A DNA stretch of 64,000 nucleotides from Melaminivora jejuensis (GCF_017811175.1 NZ_JACWIJ010000002.1:2728001-2792000); one strand, 5' to 3'; shown: positions 37,791 through 46,687, numbered from the stretch's first letter. Notes: generated from the sequence alone by a model not told the origin. A program made the numbers and translations.

Positions 37791-37818
37791 TTGACACCAC
37801 CCCGGAAATAAATACCAT
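37791..37818 (+). promoter_or_regulatory. Likely sigma-70 promoter of brnTA
   Basis: A perfect -35 box TTGACA (37791-37796) is followed after 16 bases by TACCAT (37813-37818), a 4/6 match to the -10 box. Transcription would start at about base 37825, the first base of brnT, so the toxin mRNA may be leaderless. The palindromic ATGCAT just after the -10 box may be part of an autoregulatory operator. Confidence 0.55.
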
Positions 37819-37824
37819 GCATTT

Positions 37825-38106
37825 ATGGTTACTTTCGAGTGGGATCCTCAAAAAGCGGCTGCGAATTTGAAAAAGCACCAAGTGTCTTTTGATGAGGCCC
37901 AGTCTGTCTTTTTCGATGAATATGCGGTCTAGTTTTTTGATGAAGAACATTCCGCGGAGGAAGAGCGATTCCTAATGCTGGGGTACAGCTCAGAGGCTCG
38001 ACTGTTGATTTTCTGTCACTGCGAGCGTGATTACGGAAATGTCATTCGCATTATTTCCGCTCGCAAGGCAACCAAGCGTGAGAGCGCGTTTTATCAAGGT
38101 GATTGA
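37825..38106 (+). pseudogene. brnT: BrnT-family ribonuclease toxin with an in-frame amber stop at codon 36
   Basis: The 94-codon frame encodes a normal-length BrnT: MVTFEWDPQKAAANLKKHQV at the start, then SFDEAQSVFFDEYAV, stop TAG (37930-37932), then FFDEEHSAEEERFLMLGYSS, a CHCERD segment and VIRIISARKATKRESAFYQG. In other BrnT proteins a residue such as Gln stands where the TAG is, so a single CAG-to-TAG change explains it. All other codons are intact, so the mutation looks recent. It was not in the supplied long frames because of the stop. The locus is clearly lower in GC than its neighbours, suggesting acquisition. Confidence 0.88.
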
Positions 38107-38107
38107 C

Positions 38108-38329
38108 ATGAAATCCGAGTACGATCTTTCCAAGATGCGGTCGCGCAAGAATCCTTATGCATCGATGTTGAAAAAGCCGGTGACCATGCGCCTTTCTGGG
38201 GATGTCGTGGATTATTTCAAAAATATGGCGGAGGAAGCAGGCGTCCCTTACCAAAGCCTCATTAATTTATACCTGCGTGACTGCATTGCCCAGAACCGCA
38301 AGGTGCAAATAAATTGGCCAAGTTCATAG
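38108..38329 (+). CDS. brnA: BrnA-family antitoxin
   Basis: DNA-binding antitoxin that neutralises BrnT and represses the operon. The 73-residue product has the BrnA pattern KKPVTMRLSGDVVDYFKNMA and VPYQSLINLYLRDCI, a ribbon-helix-helix type. I start at MKSEYDLSKMRSRKNPYA (38108), one base after the brnT stop codon; the open frame extends upstream through brnT in another phase. The antitoxin is intact although its toxin is interrupted. It ends 9 bases before the stop of the convergent MFS gene. Confidence 0.88.
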   Translation: MKSEYDLSKMRSRKNPYASMLKKPVTMRLSGDVVDYFKNMAEEAGVPYQSLINLYLRDCIAQNRKVQINWPSS

Positions 38330-38338
38330 ATAAATGTC

Positions 38339-39613
38339 TCATCCTATCGTCGGCGGCCTCTCAGCCGGCAGCCGGCGACCGCCACCGCACCGCCGCCCCC
38401 ACATAAATCCCTGCCCCAGCACCAACGCCCCCGCCGCCACACTTAGCGCCCGGCTGAAGCCCGCAGCCTCGCCCCCCGCCGCCACTAGCGCCGCCGCCAC
38501 TGGCGGCCCGGCGATCTGCCCCAGGCCGTACATGGCGGTGACCAGGCTGGCAAAGCTGTCCGCCGACGCCGGCCACAGGCGGCGCGCCTCCTGCAGGCCA
38601 AAGAAGGTGATGGCGGTGAACGGCAGGCCCAGCAGCACGCTGCCCAGCGCAAAGCCCGCTGGCGTCGGCCACCACAGGCCGGCGGCGATGCCCAGGGCCT
38701 GCAGCACGTAGCAGCCCACCAGCAGCCAACGCCGATCCCAGGCGGCGCTGGCGCGTGAGCTCAGCGCCGCGCCCACGGCCACGGCCACGCCAAAGATGGG
38801 CCAGAACAGATCGGGCCAGGCCGAGCCGGCAGGCAGCGCGCCGCGCGCGATCACCGGCAGAAAAGTCGCCGTGATGATGTAGCCCAGGCCCGCCAGGCCA
38901 TAGGCCAGCGCGTGCAGCGCCCGCGCCAGGGCGCTGGCCGGCGGCGGCGCCGGCGCGTGCGCCGCAGCGCCGGGTGCGGCAGCCCGCCCAGGCTCGGCGG
39001 CGCGGCCCTGCAGCACCGGCCAGACCAGCACGCACAGCAGCAGCGCCAGCACGCCGAACGCCGCCCAGCCGCTGGCCGCACGCCAGTGCAGAGCCACCAT
39101 GGCGCTGGTCATGAAGCCGGTCAGCGCAATGCCCACGCCCGGCCCGCAAAAGATCAGCGCGCCCAGCGCCGGCTGCCCCAGCACGGTGAGGCGCACCATG
39201 CACCACGACGCCACGTTCAGCAGCACGAAGGCGCTGGCCACGCCGGCGGCAAAGCGCAGGGCGGGCCATGTATCGGCCAGGGGCAGCGCCATGGCCAGCG
39301 TCAGCACCACGGTGGCCACCAGCCCGACGCGCGCCAGCCGCGCCGGGTGCCAGCGCGCATACCACGCCGCCGCCACCCAGGGCAGGGCCATGCAGGCCAG
39401 CGCGCCCAGCAGATAGCCGATGTAGTTGACAGTGGCCAGCCAGCTGCCGCCGGCCAGGTTGACCACACCATCGGCCAGCATCATGGGCAGCAGCGGCGTG
39501 AAGGCAAAGCGCCCCACGCCCATGGCGACGGCCAGCGACAGCAGCCCGGCCAGCACCACGGCGCGGGGCTGGTCGCGCAGGGCGGACGGGGTATCCACGT
39601 TTGCACTATACAT
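38339..39613 (-). CDS. YbfB/YjiJ-family MFS transporter
   Basis: The 424-residue product has about 12 membrane helices and the YbfB/YjiJ signatures GVGRFAFTPLLPMML and GGSWLATVNYIGYLLGALA near the N-terminus. Substrate unknown. It is divergent from the LysR gene across only 53 AT-rich bases, so that regulator probably controls it. The C-terminus is Gly/Arg-rich. Confidence 0.87.
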   Translation of the reverse strand: MYSANVDTPSALRDQPRAVVLAGLLSLAVAMGVGRFAFTPLLPMMLADGVVNLAGGSWLATVNYIGYLLGALACMALPWVAAAWYARWHPARLARVGLVATVVLTLAMALPLADTWPALRFAAGVASAFVLLNVASWCMVRLTVLGQPALGALIFCGPGVGIALTGFMTSAMVALHWRAASGWAAFGVLALLLCVLVWPVLQGRAAEPGRAAAPGAAAHAPAPPPASALARALHALAYGLAGLGYIITATFLPVIARGALPAGSAWPDLFWPIFGVAVAVGAALSSRASAAWDRRWLLVGCYVLQALGIAAGLWWPTPAGFALGSVLLGLPFTAITFFGLQEARRLWPASADSFASLVTAMYGLGQIAGPPVAAALVAAGGEAAGFSRALSVAAGALVLGQGFMWGRRCGGGRRLPAERPPTIG

Positions 39614-39666
39614 ATTGTTTTAAGATGGATTTTTTCCGAATCATCCCATAAAAGGATTGCTTGCCC

Positions 39667-40584
39667 ATGGACTTGGTGGCGCTGGAGATCTTTCTGACCG
39701 TGGCGCGCGAGGGCAGCGTGACCCGCGCCGCCGAGCGGCTGGCGCGCGCCCAGTCCAACGTGACCACGCGGGTACAGCAACTCGAAGAATCGCTGGGCTG
39801 CCCGCTGTTCGTGCGCGAGGGCCGGGGCATGGCGCTGACGCCGGCTGGCCAGCGCCTGGTGCCGCACGCCGAGCGCCTGCTGGCCCTGGCCGAGCAGGCG
39901 CGCCAGGAGGTCTGCGCCGACACGCCCAGCGGCTGCTTGCGCCTGGGCGCCATGGAGAGCACCGCCGCCGCCCGCCTGCCCGGCCCGCTGGCGCAACTAC
40001 ACGAGCGCTGGCCGCAGTTGCGCCTGGAGCTGCGCACCGGCTCCTCGCGCCCGCTCACGGACGAGGTGCTGACGCACCGGCTGGATTGCGCCCTGGTGGC
40101 CTGGCCGCCGCCGGGCCTGGAGGACGGGGCCGAACTGCCGCTGCAGCGCACTCCCGTCTTCACCGAGCGCCTGCTGCTGGCCCTGCCGGCCAGCCATCCG
40201 CCGCTGGCCCGGCCCGCCGATCTGCAGCTCGACACCCTGGCCGCCTTTGCCCACGGCTGCAGCTACCGGCGCATCGGCGAGGACTGGATGCGCGCCGCCC
40301 TGGGCCGTGCGCCGCGCGTGCTGGAGCTGGCCTCCTACGCCACCATCCTGGCCTGCGTGGCGTCGGGGCGCTGCGCCGGCGTGCTGCCGGCCTCGGTGCT
40401 GGAGCTGCTGCGCGCACCGCCGCCGCTGACCTGGCTGGAGTTGGGCGAATGCCCCACGGTGCTGGTGCAGCGCACGGGCTATGCGACGCCGGCGCTGGCG
40501 GCGCTGCTGCAGGCGCTGCGCGGAGAGCTGACGCCCGCGTCTGCTGTGGCCCCTGCGACTGCCCGCGCTGCGGCGCCGGACTGA
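39667..40584 (+). CDS. LysR-family transcriptional regulator
   Basis: The 305-residue product has an N-terminal winged helix (LEIFLTVAREGSVTRAAERL, then QSNVTTRVQQLEESLG) and a LysR substrate-binding domain. I start at the ATG at 39667 (MDLVALEIF); a TTG two codons earlier is unlikely. It is divergent from the YbfB-type transporter and upstream of the nitronate monooxygenase gene (66-base gap). Relatives control the adjacent transporter. The effector is unknown. Confidence 0.9.
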   Translation: MDLVALEIFLTVAREGSVTRAAERLARAQSNVTTRVQQLEESLGCPLFVREGRGMALTPAGQRLVPHAERLLALAEQARQEVCADTPSGCLRLGAMESTAAARLPGPLAQLHERWPQLRLELRTGSSRPLTDEVLTHRLDCALVAWPPPGLEDGAELPLQRTPVFTERLLLALPASHPPLARPADLQLDTLAAFAHGCSYRRIGEDWMRAALGRAPRVLELASYATILACVASGRCAGVLPASVLELLRAPPPLTWLELGECPTVLVQRTGYATPALAALLQALRGELTPASAVAPATARAAAPD

Positions 40585-40650
40585 CGGCCTGCCGCACCCC
40601 CGCACCTGTCAGCTGAACCGATTTTTTCATCCCGGACTGGAGAACCCGTC

Positions 40651-41760
40651 ATGGCCACCGCTCCCGCTACCCTCGCCGCCCCCGCCACCCGCACCGACCT
40701 GCTCGACCGCCTGCAGCTTGCTCTGCCCATCATCCAGGGCCCCATGACCGGATCGGACACGCCGGCGCTGGCCGCCGCCGTGTCCGCCGCCGGTGGCCTG
40801 GGCATGTTGGGCTGCGGGATGCGTGCGCCCGCCGCCATGGCCGAGGCCGCCGCTGCCGTGCGCGCCGCCACCGATCGGCCCTTTGGCATGAACCTGTTCG
40901 TGCTGGCCACGCCCTCACCCGAGCCGGCCCTGGTGCAGGCCGCCATCGAGCGGCTCACCCCGCTGTATGCTGATCTGGGCCTGCCCGCACCCACCGTGCC
41001 CACACGCTGGTGCGAGGATTTCGACGCGCAGCTCGACGCCCTGATCGCGGCGCGCCCGGCGGTGGCCAGCTTCACCTTCGGCATCCTGACGCGCGCGCAG
41101 GTGCAGCGCATCCAGCACGAGGCGGGTAGCCTGGTCATCGGTACCGCCACCACCGTGGCCGAGGCGCTGGCCTGGCAGGACGTGGGGGCGGACGCCGTAT
41201 GCGCCTCGGGCATGGAGGCCGGCGGGCACCGGGGCAGTTTTCTGGATCTGTCCTCCAGCAGCCAGATCGGCACGCTGGCGCTGGTGCCGGCGTGTGTCGA
41301 TGCGCTGGCCATCCCGGTCATTGCCGCCGGCGGCGTCATGGACGGGCGCGGCATCGCGGCGGCGCTGGCCCTGGGCGCGCAGGCGGTGCAGATGGGCACG
41401 GCCTTCCTGGCCTGCCCGGAGTCGGCCATCGGGGCGGCGCAGCGCGCGGCCATGGCCCAGGCCAGGGGCAGCGACACGCGCATCACCCGCGCCTACTCGG
41501 GCCGGCCGGCGCGCGGCATCGTCAACGCCCTGATGCAGCGGCTGGACGCCTGCGAGGCCGAGCTGCCGCCCTACCCCATCCAGAACGCCCTGACCGGGCC
41601 GCTGCGCCGGGCGGCGGCGCAGCAGGGCCGGGCCGACTATCTGTCGCTGTGGGCCGGCCAGGGCGTGGCGCTGGCGCGGGCGCTGCCGGCAGGGGAGCTG
41701 GTTCGGGTGCTGGCGCGGGAGTTGGCGCAGGTGCTGCCCGGCGAGGCGGCGCGCGGGTGA
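40651..41760 (+). CDS. Nitronate monooxygenase (2-nitropropane dioxygenase-like)
   Basis: FMN-dependent TIM-barrel enzyme oxidising nitronates, by family. The 369-residue product has the pattern LPIIQGPMTGSDTPALAAAV, GGLGMLGCGMRAP, PFGMNLFV, and the active-site region CASGMEAGGHRGSF with the catalytic His. IPVIAAGGVMDGRGIAAALA and the phosphate-binding ALGAQAVQMGTAFL follow. The C-terminal ~40 residues are Ala/Arg-rich. It could form a unit with the LysR gene. Confidence 0.88.
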   Translation: MATAPATLAAPATRTDLLDRLQLALPIIQGPMTGSDTPALAAAVSAAGGLGMLGCGMRAPAAMAEAAAAVRAATDRPFGMNLFVLATPSPEPALVQAAIERLTPLYADLGLPAPTVPTRWCEDFDAQLDALIAARPAVASFTFGILTRAQVQRIQHEAGSLVIGTATTVAEALAWQDVGADAVCASGMEAGGHRGSFLDLSSSSQIGTLALVPACVDALAIPVIAAGGVMDGRGIAAALALGAQAVQMGTAFLACPESAIGAAQRAAMAQARGSDTRITRAYSGRPARGIVNALMQRLDACEAELPPYPIQNALTGPLRRAAAQQGRADYLSLWAGQGVALARALPAGELVRVLARELAQVLPGEAARG

Positions 41761-41799
41761 TGCGAGGCCATGCACGAGGGCACTGCAGGAAATTATTTT

Positions 41800-41855
41800 T
41801 TTGATAGCTGCCAGCGCTTGTCCCATAAGGCTTTGCGGTCGATTTGACTCATGAA
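41800..41855 (+). repeat. Dispersed intergenic repeat, copy 8
   Basis: Plus strand TTGATAGCTGCCAGCGCTTG, then AGGCTTTGCGGTCGATTTGA. It lies in the 148-base gap between the convergent nitronate monooxygenase and glycosyltransferase genes. Confidence 0.8.
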
Positions 41856-41863
41856 ATGACCAC

Positions 41864-41883
41864 AAAACAAGCCTGAAACAGGC
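41864..41883 (-). terminator. Weak terminator-like hairpin after the lipopolysaccharide genes
   Basis: On the minus strand, GCCTG pairs with CAGGC around a 3-base loop and is followed by TTGTTTT. The stem is only 5 bp, so confidence is low. It is 25 bases downstream of the glycosyltransferase stop. Confidence 0.4.
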
Positions 41884-41908
41884 CTGAAAGACCCCGGGCG
41901 CCCCGCCA

Positions 41909-42883
41909 TCAGCGCCGCCAGGGCAGCTCGCGCGCCGGGCCCTGGATGACGGGCGGCTGGGCGTTGATCAGCTCGCCCGCCAGCACGCGCTCGTACATCT
42001 GCAGGTAGCCGCTGGCCATGCGCTGCACGCCGAAGTTCTCCAGCGCGTGGGCGTGGCAGGCGCGGGGGTCGAAGGCGTTGGCGCGCACGGCCTCGGCCAA
42101 GGCGCTGGCGCTGTCGGCCAGCACGCCGCAGTGCGCCGGCACCAGCTCGGGCAGCGCGCCGTAGGGCGTGGCAAAGACCGGGCAGCCGAAGTACAGGCTC
42201 TCGATGACGGCCAGGCCGAAGGGCTCGTGCCAGCGCACCGGAAAGATCAGCCCGCGCGAGGCGCCCAGCAGGCCGGTTTTTTGCTGCCCGCCGACCATGC
42301 CGTGGAAGTGGATGCGCCGCGAGAAGGTGTAGCGAAAGCCGCGCTTCCAGTTCAGCCGGTCGCCGCCCAGCACGTCCAGCTCGACACCGGCGCGCAGCGC
42401 TACGCGGATGGCGCCGCGCACGTTCTTGACGCCCCAGGCGGCCTTGCCCAGGAAGTGGTAGTGCTGGCGCGCGCGCTCGAAGTCCACCGGGCCGTAGCTG
42501 GCCCAGTCCAGGCCGTTGTGGACGTATTCGCGCGAGCCATAGCGCGCCGCGTGGTCGTGCGACAGAAAGACCGTGTTGCGCGGCAGGGGCTTGGGCTTGC
42601 GTGCGTTGCCGTGCTCGGTGACCAGATAGGGCCGCGCCAGCTCGCAGCGCGGGTTGAACTGGAAGTGGGCGATGTCCACGTCCGCCGGGATCTGGCCCTC
42701 CCAGGGTGCGTCGGGGCGGATCGGCAGCACGGCGGCGAAGTCGCAGCGCGAGCCTTCGGGCACTAGGTAGCTGACGCGGTGGCCACGGCGCACCAGTTCG
42801 CGGCCCAAGTCCCAGATGACGCGCTCGGTGCCGCCGTAGGCATAGACCGGGATCGGCGAGTTGTTGATCAGCAGGACGTGCAT
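41909..42883 (-). CDS. Family 4 glycosyltransferase (lipopolysaccharide or capsule assembly)
   Basis: The 324-residue product has the GT-B fold. The N-terminal domain starts MHVLLINNSPIPVYAYGGTE with the acceptor-site motif, and the C-terminal sugar-nucleotide region reads FPVRWHEPFGLAVIESLYFG (the E-x7-E motif), followed by CPVFATPYGALPEL. Acceptor and sugar are unknown. It overlaps the upstream ligase gene by 16 bases, so it is co-translated with it. It is last of three lipopolysaccharide genes. Confidence 0.88.
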   Translation of the reverse strand: MHVLLINNSPIPVYAYGGTERVIWDLGRELVRRGHRVSYLVPEGSRCDFAAVLPIRPDAPWEGQIPADVDIAHFQFNPRCELARPYLVTEHGNARKPKPLPRNTVFLSHDHAARYGSREYVHNGLDWASYGPVDFERARQHYHFLGKAAWGVKNVRGAIRVALRAGVELDVLGGDRLNWKRGFRYTFSRRIHFHGMVGGQQKTGLLGASRGLIFPVRWHEPFGLAVIESLYFGCPVFATPYGALPELVPAHCGVLADSASALAEAVRANAFDPRACHAHALENFGVQRMASGYLQMYERVLAGELINAQPPVIQGPARELPWRR

Positions 42884-44226
42884 GGCGGTGGTGCCTTCGG
42901 TGCAGCGGGTGCAGCCGGAGCCGGTGCGGCAGGGGCCAGCGGGGCCGCCCGGCTGGCCAGGCGGGCGTGCAGCGCAGCCAGCACCAGCGGGCACATGAAC
43001 AGGTAGAACAGGTTGCCGCTGTTGTGCGCCAGAAAGACTTGGGTCAGGCCGAAGGCGGCATACGACAGCGGCAGCATGGAGCCGATCAGGCACAGCGTCA
43101 GCGCCGCGCGGTCGAGCTGGCCCCGGGCATCGTGGATGCGCGCGCGCGTCGGCCACAGCAGGGCCAGCGGCACGCCATAGAACAGCCCCAGCAGCGCCAC
43201 GCCCAGCGCGCCATGCTTGGCCCACAGATCCAGCGCCTCGTTGTGCGCATGGCCAAAGACCAGCACCACGGGCGGCGCCTCGCCGGCTGCCACGCGCCGG
43301 GCTTTTTCGGCTTCGTAGCCCTGCTTACCCCAGCCGGCCAGGGGCTTGTCCAGGCCCATCTGCCAGGCCAGGCGCCAATGCGCCAGGCGGTGGCCGACCG
43401 AGCTGTCGCCAGCGCCGCTGTCCAGGTAGCCCTGCACTTCCTGCTGCGCCAGCTCGACGCGCTCCTGCAACAGCGGCACCTGCGTCAGCAGGGCGCCCGC
43501 CGCCAGCAGGGCGCCCAGGCCCAGGCCCAGGCGGCGGCCGCGCTGGCCGGTCGCATGGGCCAGCAAGGTGGCGGCAAGCGGCGCCAGCAGCGCCAGCGCC
43601 AGCCAGCCGCCGCGTGCCTGCGACAGCACAGAGGCCAGCAGGCCCAGCAAGGCACCGGCCAGCAGCACCAGGCACTGCCAGCGCCGCAGGCCGCGCCCGA
43701 GCACGGCCAGCGCCAGCGCGCCCTGCAGCGCCAGCAGCGCCGCCAGGTCGCCGTACTGGATGGCGTTGGTGAAGCCGCTGGCGCGCGGCAGGCCCTGCAC
43801 CAGCGTCTGGTACAGGCCCACGCCGCCGGCGCCGATACCGCCAGCGGCAATGCCCGCCACCAGCCACGGCAGGCGTGGCGGCCAGCGCATCAGGAAGAAC
43901 ACGCACGGCAAGGCCAGCAGGTACTTGGAAGGCCTGTCCAGGCTGCCCCAGCCCGGGCCAGCGGCCTCGTCGGCAAGCCACAGTAGCGCCATGGCGGCAA
44001 ACAGCGCCACCAGGGCCCAGCCCGGGCGCGGCAGCGGCTGGCGCAGCCAGTGCGGGCTGCTGGCCAGCGCCGCCAGCAGCAGCAGCACCGCGCCATAGGA
44101 GTAGCCCGAGGGCAGAGCCAGCGACAGGCCCGGCACCATGAAGGCGCCCAGGCAGGCCCAGCGCTGCCACAGCGGCATGACCGCCTGCGCGCCTGCCCCA
44201 GCGCCAGAAGCCGGATACCGCGCCAT
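42868..44226 (-). CDS. O-antigen ligase family protein (WaaL/Wzy type)
   Basis: The 452-residue membrane protein has about 10-12 helices. A large periplasmic loop (about residues 265-330) contains GWGKQGYEAEKARRVAAGEA and HAHNEALDLWAKHGALG, the conserved His-containing motif of O-antigen ligases. I start at [14 protein letters not shown] (44226), which shares one base with the stop of the upstream glycosyltransferase gene (TGATG). It probably joins O-antigen to lipid A-core at the inner membrane. Confidence 0.86.
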   Translation of the reverse strand: MARYPASGAGAGAQAVMPLWQRWACLGAFMVPGLSLALPSGYSYGAVLLLLAALASSPHWLRQPLPRPGWALVALFAAMALLWLADEAAGPGWGSLDRPSKYLLALPCVFFLMRWPPRLPWLVAGIAAGGIGAGGVGLYQTLVQGLPRASGFTNAIQYGDLAALLALQGALALAVLGRGLRRWQCLVLLAGALLGLLASVLSQARGGWLALALLAPLAATLLAHATGQRGRRLGLGLGALLAAGALLTQVPLLQERVELAQQEVQGYLDSGAGDSSVGHRLAHWRLAWQMGLDKPLAGWGKQGYEAEKARRVAAGEAPPVVLVFGHAHNEALDLWAKHGALGVALLGLFYGVPLALLWPTRARIHDARGQLDRAALTLCLIGSMLPLSYAAFGLTQVFLAHNSGNLFYLFMCPLVLAALHARLASRAAPLAPAAPAPAAPAAPKAPPPCTSC

Positions 44227-45041
44227 CAGCGGATCACCCGTTCGGTCAGGCTGTCCCTGTCGTAGTGCAGCGCCGCGTAGCGGAAAAAGCCCTCCAGCGC
44301 GACGAACAGGCAGTACAGAAAGCCCGCCCCGCCGCACAGAAAGCCCAGCTGCAGCACATACAGCCGCACGAACATGGAGGTGCCCGAGGCCAGGCCGCGC
44401 AGCACCCCGCCGCGCTTGCCGCGCTCGCTCCTCTTGGCGGCGCCCAGCATCACGTACTGGGTCAGCTTTTGCAGGCTGCCGCGCACGGTGTTGCGCGAGT
44501 AGTGCAGCAGCCGCGCGCGCATGTGCCGGCGCGGCGGCGGCGTGCCGTCCGCCAGAGGCAGCAGCTCGGCCTGCTCATGCACGGCGCCGGAAAAGCGGCT
44601 GACCAGCCGGCGCACGAACAGCCGCTCGATGCGCGTCTGCGCGCGAAACCAGCGCAACTCGCTGCCAAAAGCCACCATGCGCCAGCGGATCGTCCACACG
44701 CCCTGGGCGCCTGATTGCACGATGGCACGCAGCTCCTGGGCAAAGGCCGGCGTCATGACCTCGTCGGCATCGAGAAAGAAGATGTAGTCGCCGCGCGCGT
44801 GCTGCAGCAGGCGGTTGCGCTGCACGGCAAAGCCCTGCCAGTCGGGGTGGCTGTGGACTTCGGCACCCAGGCGGCGCGCGATGGCCACGGTGTCATCGTC
44901 GCTGCCGCTGTCCACCACCAGCAGCTGATCGGCAAAGGCGGCGCTGGCCAGGCACTCGCCGATGCGCTGTGCCTCGTTATAGGTCAGCACGGCCACGGTC
45001 AGCGTGGGCGGCGCTGCTGCGCCCCCTGCAGCCTGCTCCAT
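44226..45041 (-). CDS. Family 2 glycosyltransferase, WaaE/KdtX-like
   Basis: The 271-residue product has the GT-A start LTVAVLTYNEAQRIGECLAS, the nucleotide-binding VVDSGSDDDTVAIAR, the DxD-type motif FFLDADEVMTP and the conserved QTRIERLFVR and GAVHEQAE segments of core beta-glucosyltransferases. It ends with two predicted membrane-associated helices. It starts the three-gene lipopolysaccharide unit, 18 bases after a small zinc-finger gene. Confidence 0.88.
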   Translation of the reverse strand: MEQAAGGAAAPPTLTVAVLTYNEAQRIGECLASAAFADQLLVVDSGSDDDTVAIARRLGAEVHSHPDWQGFAVQRNRLLQHARGDYIFFLDADEVMTPAFAQELRAIVQSGAQGVWTIRWRMVAFGSELRWFRAQTRIERLFVRRLVSRFSGAVHEQAELLPLADGTPPPRRHMRARLLHYSRNTVRGSLQKLTQYVMLGAAKRSERGKRGGVLRGLASGTSMFVRLYVLQLGFLCGGAGFLYCLFVALEGFFRYAALHYDRDSLTERVIR

Positions 45042-45059
45042 GACCTGCCTTTCTGTGTC

Positions 45060-45269
45060 TCAGTGCCCGCCAGCGACCACTTCACCGGCCTTGAGCCGAT
45101 AGACCGTGCCGCAGTACGGGCACTTGGTCTCGCCGGCGTGGCCCAGCTCCAGATAGATGCGCGGATGGGTGTTCCACAGCTTCATGTCGGCCTGGGGGTT
45201 GGGGCAATGCACGCCATTGCCGCGTAGCAGATCGCGCGCCAGCAGTTCGACGACAGTTTCTTGGCTCAT
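45060..45269 (-). CDS. Small zf-CHCC zinc-finger protein
   Basis: The 69-residue product has a C-terminal CHCC-type zinc site: Cys in GVHCPNPQAD, His in NTHPRIYLELGHAG, then the Cys pair CPYCGTVYRL. Homologues include a mitochondrial complex I accessory subunit, but the bacterial role is unknown. It lies 5 bases after ilvE, and this linkage is common in beta-proteobacteria as I remember. Confidence 0.85.
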   Translation of the reverse strand: MSQETVVELLARDLLRGNGVHCPNPQADMKLWNTHPRIYLELGHAGETKCPYCGTVYRLKAGEVVAGGH

Positions 45270-45274
45270 GGCAT

Positions 45275-46213
45275 TCAGACCTTGGTCAGCCAGTGGGCGT
45301 ATTTCGGGTTGCGGCCGTTCACGATATCGAAGAAGGCGGCCTGCACCTTTTCCGTGATCGGGCCGCGCTGGCCGGCCCCGATCTGCACCCGGTCGAGTTC
45401 GCGGATCGGCGTGACCTCGGCAGCCGTGCCGGTGAAAAACGCCTCGTCGGCGATGTAGACCTCATCGCGCGTGATGCGCTTTTGCACGATCTCCAGGCCC
45501 AGATCCTCGGCAATGTGAAACACCGTATTGCGCGTGATGCCGTTGAGCGCGCCAGCCGACAGGTCGGGCGTGTAGATGCGCCCGTCCTTGACGACGAAGA
45601 TGTTCTCGCCCGCGCCCTCGGAGACAAAGCCCGAGGCGTCCAGCAAGAGCGCCTCGTCGTAGCCGTCGTCCAGCGCTTCCATGTTGGCCAGGATGGAGTT
45701 GCTGTAGTTGGACACTGCCTTGGCCTGCGTCATGGTGATGTTGACGTGGTGGCGCGTGTAGCTGCTGGTCTTGACGCGGATGCCGCGCTTCATGCCCTCT
45801 TCGCCCAGGTAGGCGCCCCAGGCCCAGGCGGCCACCATGACGTGGATGCGGTTGCCCTTGGGCGAGACGCCGAGCTTTTCCGAGCCGATCCACACCAGCG
45901 GACGCAAATAGCACGACTGCAGGTTGTTGGCGCGCACCACGGCCTTTTGCGCCTCGTTGACCTCGTCCTTGGAGAACGGCATCTGCATACGCAGGATCTT
46001 GGCGCTGTTGAACAGCCGGTCGGTGTGCTCTTGCAGGCGGAAGATGGCCGTGCCATCGACGGTGTCGTAGGCGCGCACGCCCTCGAAGGCGCCGCAGCCG
46101 TAGTGCAGCGTGTGGGTCAGCACATGGATCTTGGCATCGCGCCAGTCCACCAACTGGCCATCCATCCAGATCTTGCCGTCACGGTCGGCCAGCGAAGGAA
46201 CAACAGGGCTCAT
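45275..46213 (-). CDS. ilvE: Branched-chain amino acid aminotransferase
   Basis: PLP enzyme for the last step of Leu, Ile and Val synthesis and the first of their breakdown. The 312-residue class IV aminotransferase has the N-terminal GKIWMDGQLVDWRDAKIHVL and HYGCGAFEGVRAYDT. The catalytic Lys is in TMTQAKAVSNYSNSI, and the phosphate-binding region is NGITRNTVFHIAED. Cofactor residues (EGAGENIFVVKDG) are intact. Confidence 0.95.
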   Translation of the reverse strand: MSPVVPSLADRDGKIWMDGQLVDWRDAKIHVLTHTLHYGCGAFEGVRAYDTVDGTAIFRLQEHTDRLFNSAKILRMQMPFSKDEVNEAQKAVVRANNLQSCYLRPLVWIGSEKLGVSPKGNRIHVMVAAWAWGAYLGEEGMKRGIRVKTSSYTRHHVNITMTQAKAVSNYSNSILANMEALDDGYDEALLLDASGFVSEGAGENIFVVKDGRIYTPDLSAGALNGITRNTVFHIAEDLGLEIVQKRITRDEVYIADEAFFTGTAAEVTPIRELDRVQIGAGQRGPITEKVQAAFFDIVNGRNPKYAHWLTKV

Positions 46214-46276
46214 GGGAATCCTTTGACACTCGGGGATGAGGTAAACAATGCGGGCCGGGCCGCGAAACCGGCGATT

Positions 46277-46687
46277 TTACGTTCCGGCTGCAGCACTGGG
46301 CCGCTCAAGCTGCCAGCGCACCAGCCGGCCCTGCACGAACTCGCAGCACACCTGCGCGCCGCCCGCATCCGTCCAGGCGTAGATTTCCGGCTCCTGCCCT
46401 TCGGCGGACAGCTGCCGGCCCAGCGCGCGCGTCAGCGCCACGACGTGCATCAGATTGACGCCGGGCCGCAGCCGGGCATTGAGCATGACGGCGCTGCCGA
46501 CGTGGCCGATGGGGTTGCGGGCGGCCTTGTGCATCACGTTCATCAGGCGCGTGAAGTGCAGCAACGCCCACAGCAGCAGGCCGCCGCCGACTGCCAGCAC
46601 ACCCTGCCAGCGCATGGACTGCCAGCCGGCCAGCAGCAGGGCGATGATGACGACAGGGATGGCGAGGTTGCGCAATCGGGTGCTCAT
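46277..46687 (-). CDS. Conserved hypothetical membrane protein
   Basis: I do not recognise a family. The 136-residue product has two membrane helices (about residues 8-22 and 28-46; IPVVIIALLLAGWQ and GVLAVGGGLLLWALLHF). A soluble part follows, with HVVALTRALGRQLSAEGQEP and a Cys pair in GGAQVCCEFVQGRL. The ATG at 46687 (MSTRLRNLAIPV) is the only good start. It lies between radA and ilvE on the same strand; the 62-base gap to radA suggests co-transcription. Confidence 0.7.
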   Translation of the reverse strand: MSTRLRNLAIPVVIIALLLAGWQSMRWQGVLAVGGGLLLWALLHFTRLMNVMHKAARNPIGHVGSAVMLNARLRPGVNLMHVVALTRALGRQLSAEGQEPEIYAWTDAGGAQVCCEFVQGRLVRWQLERPSAAAGT

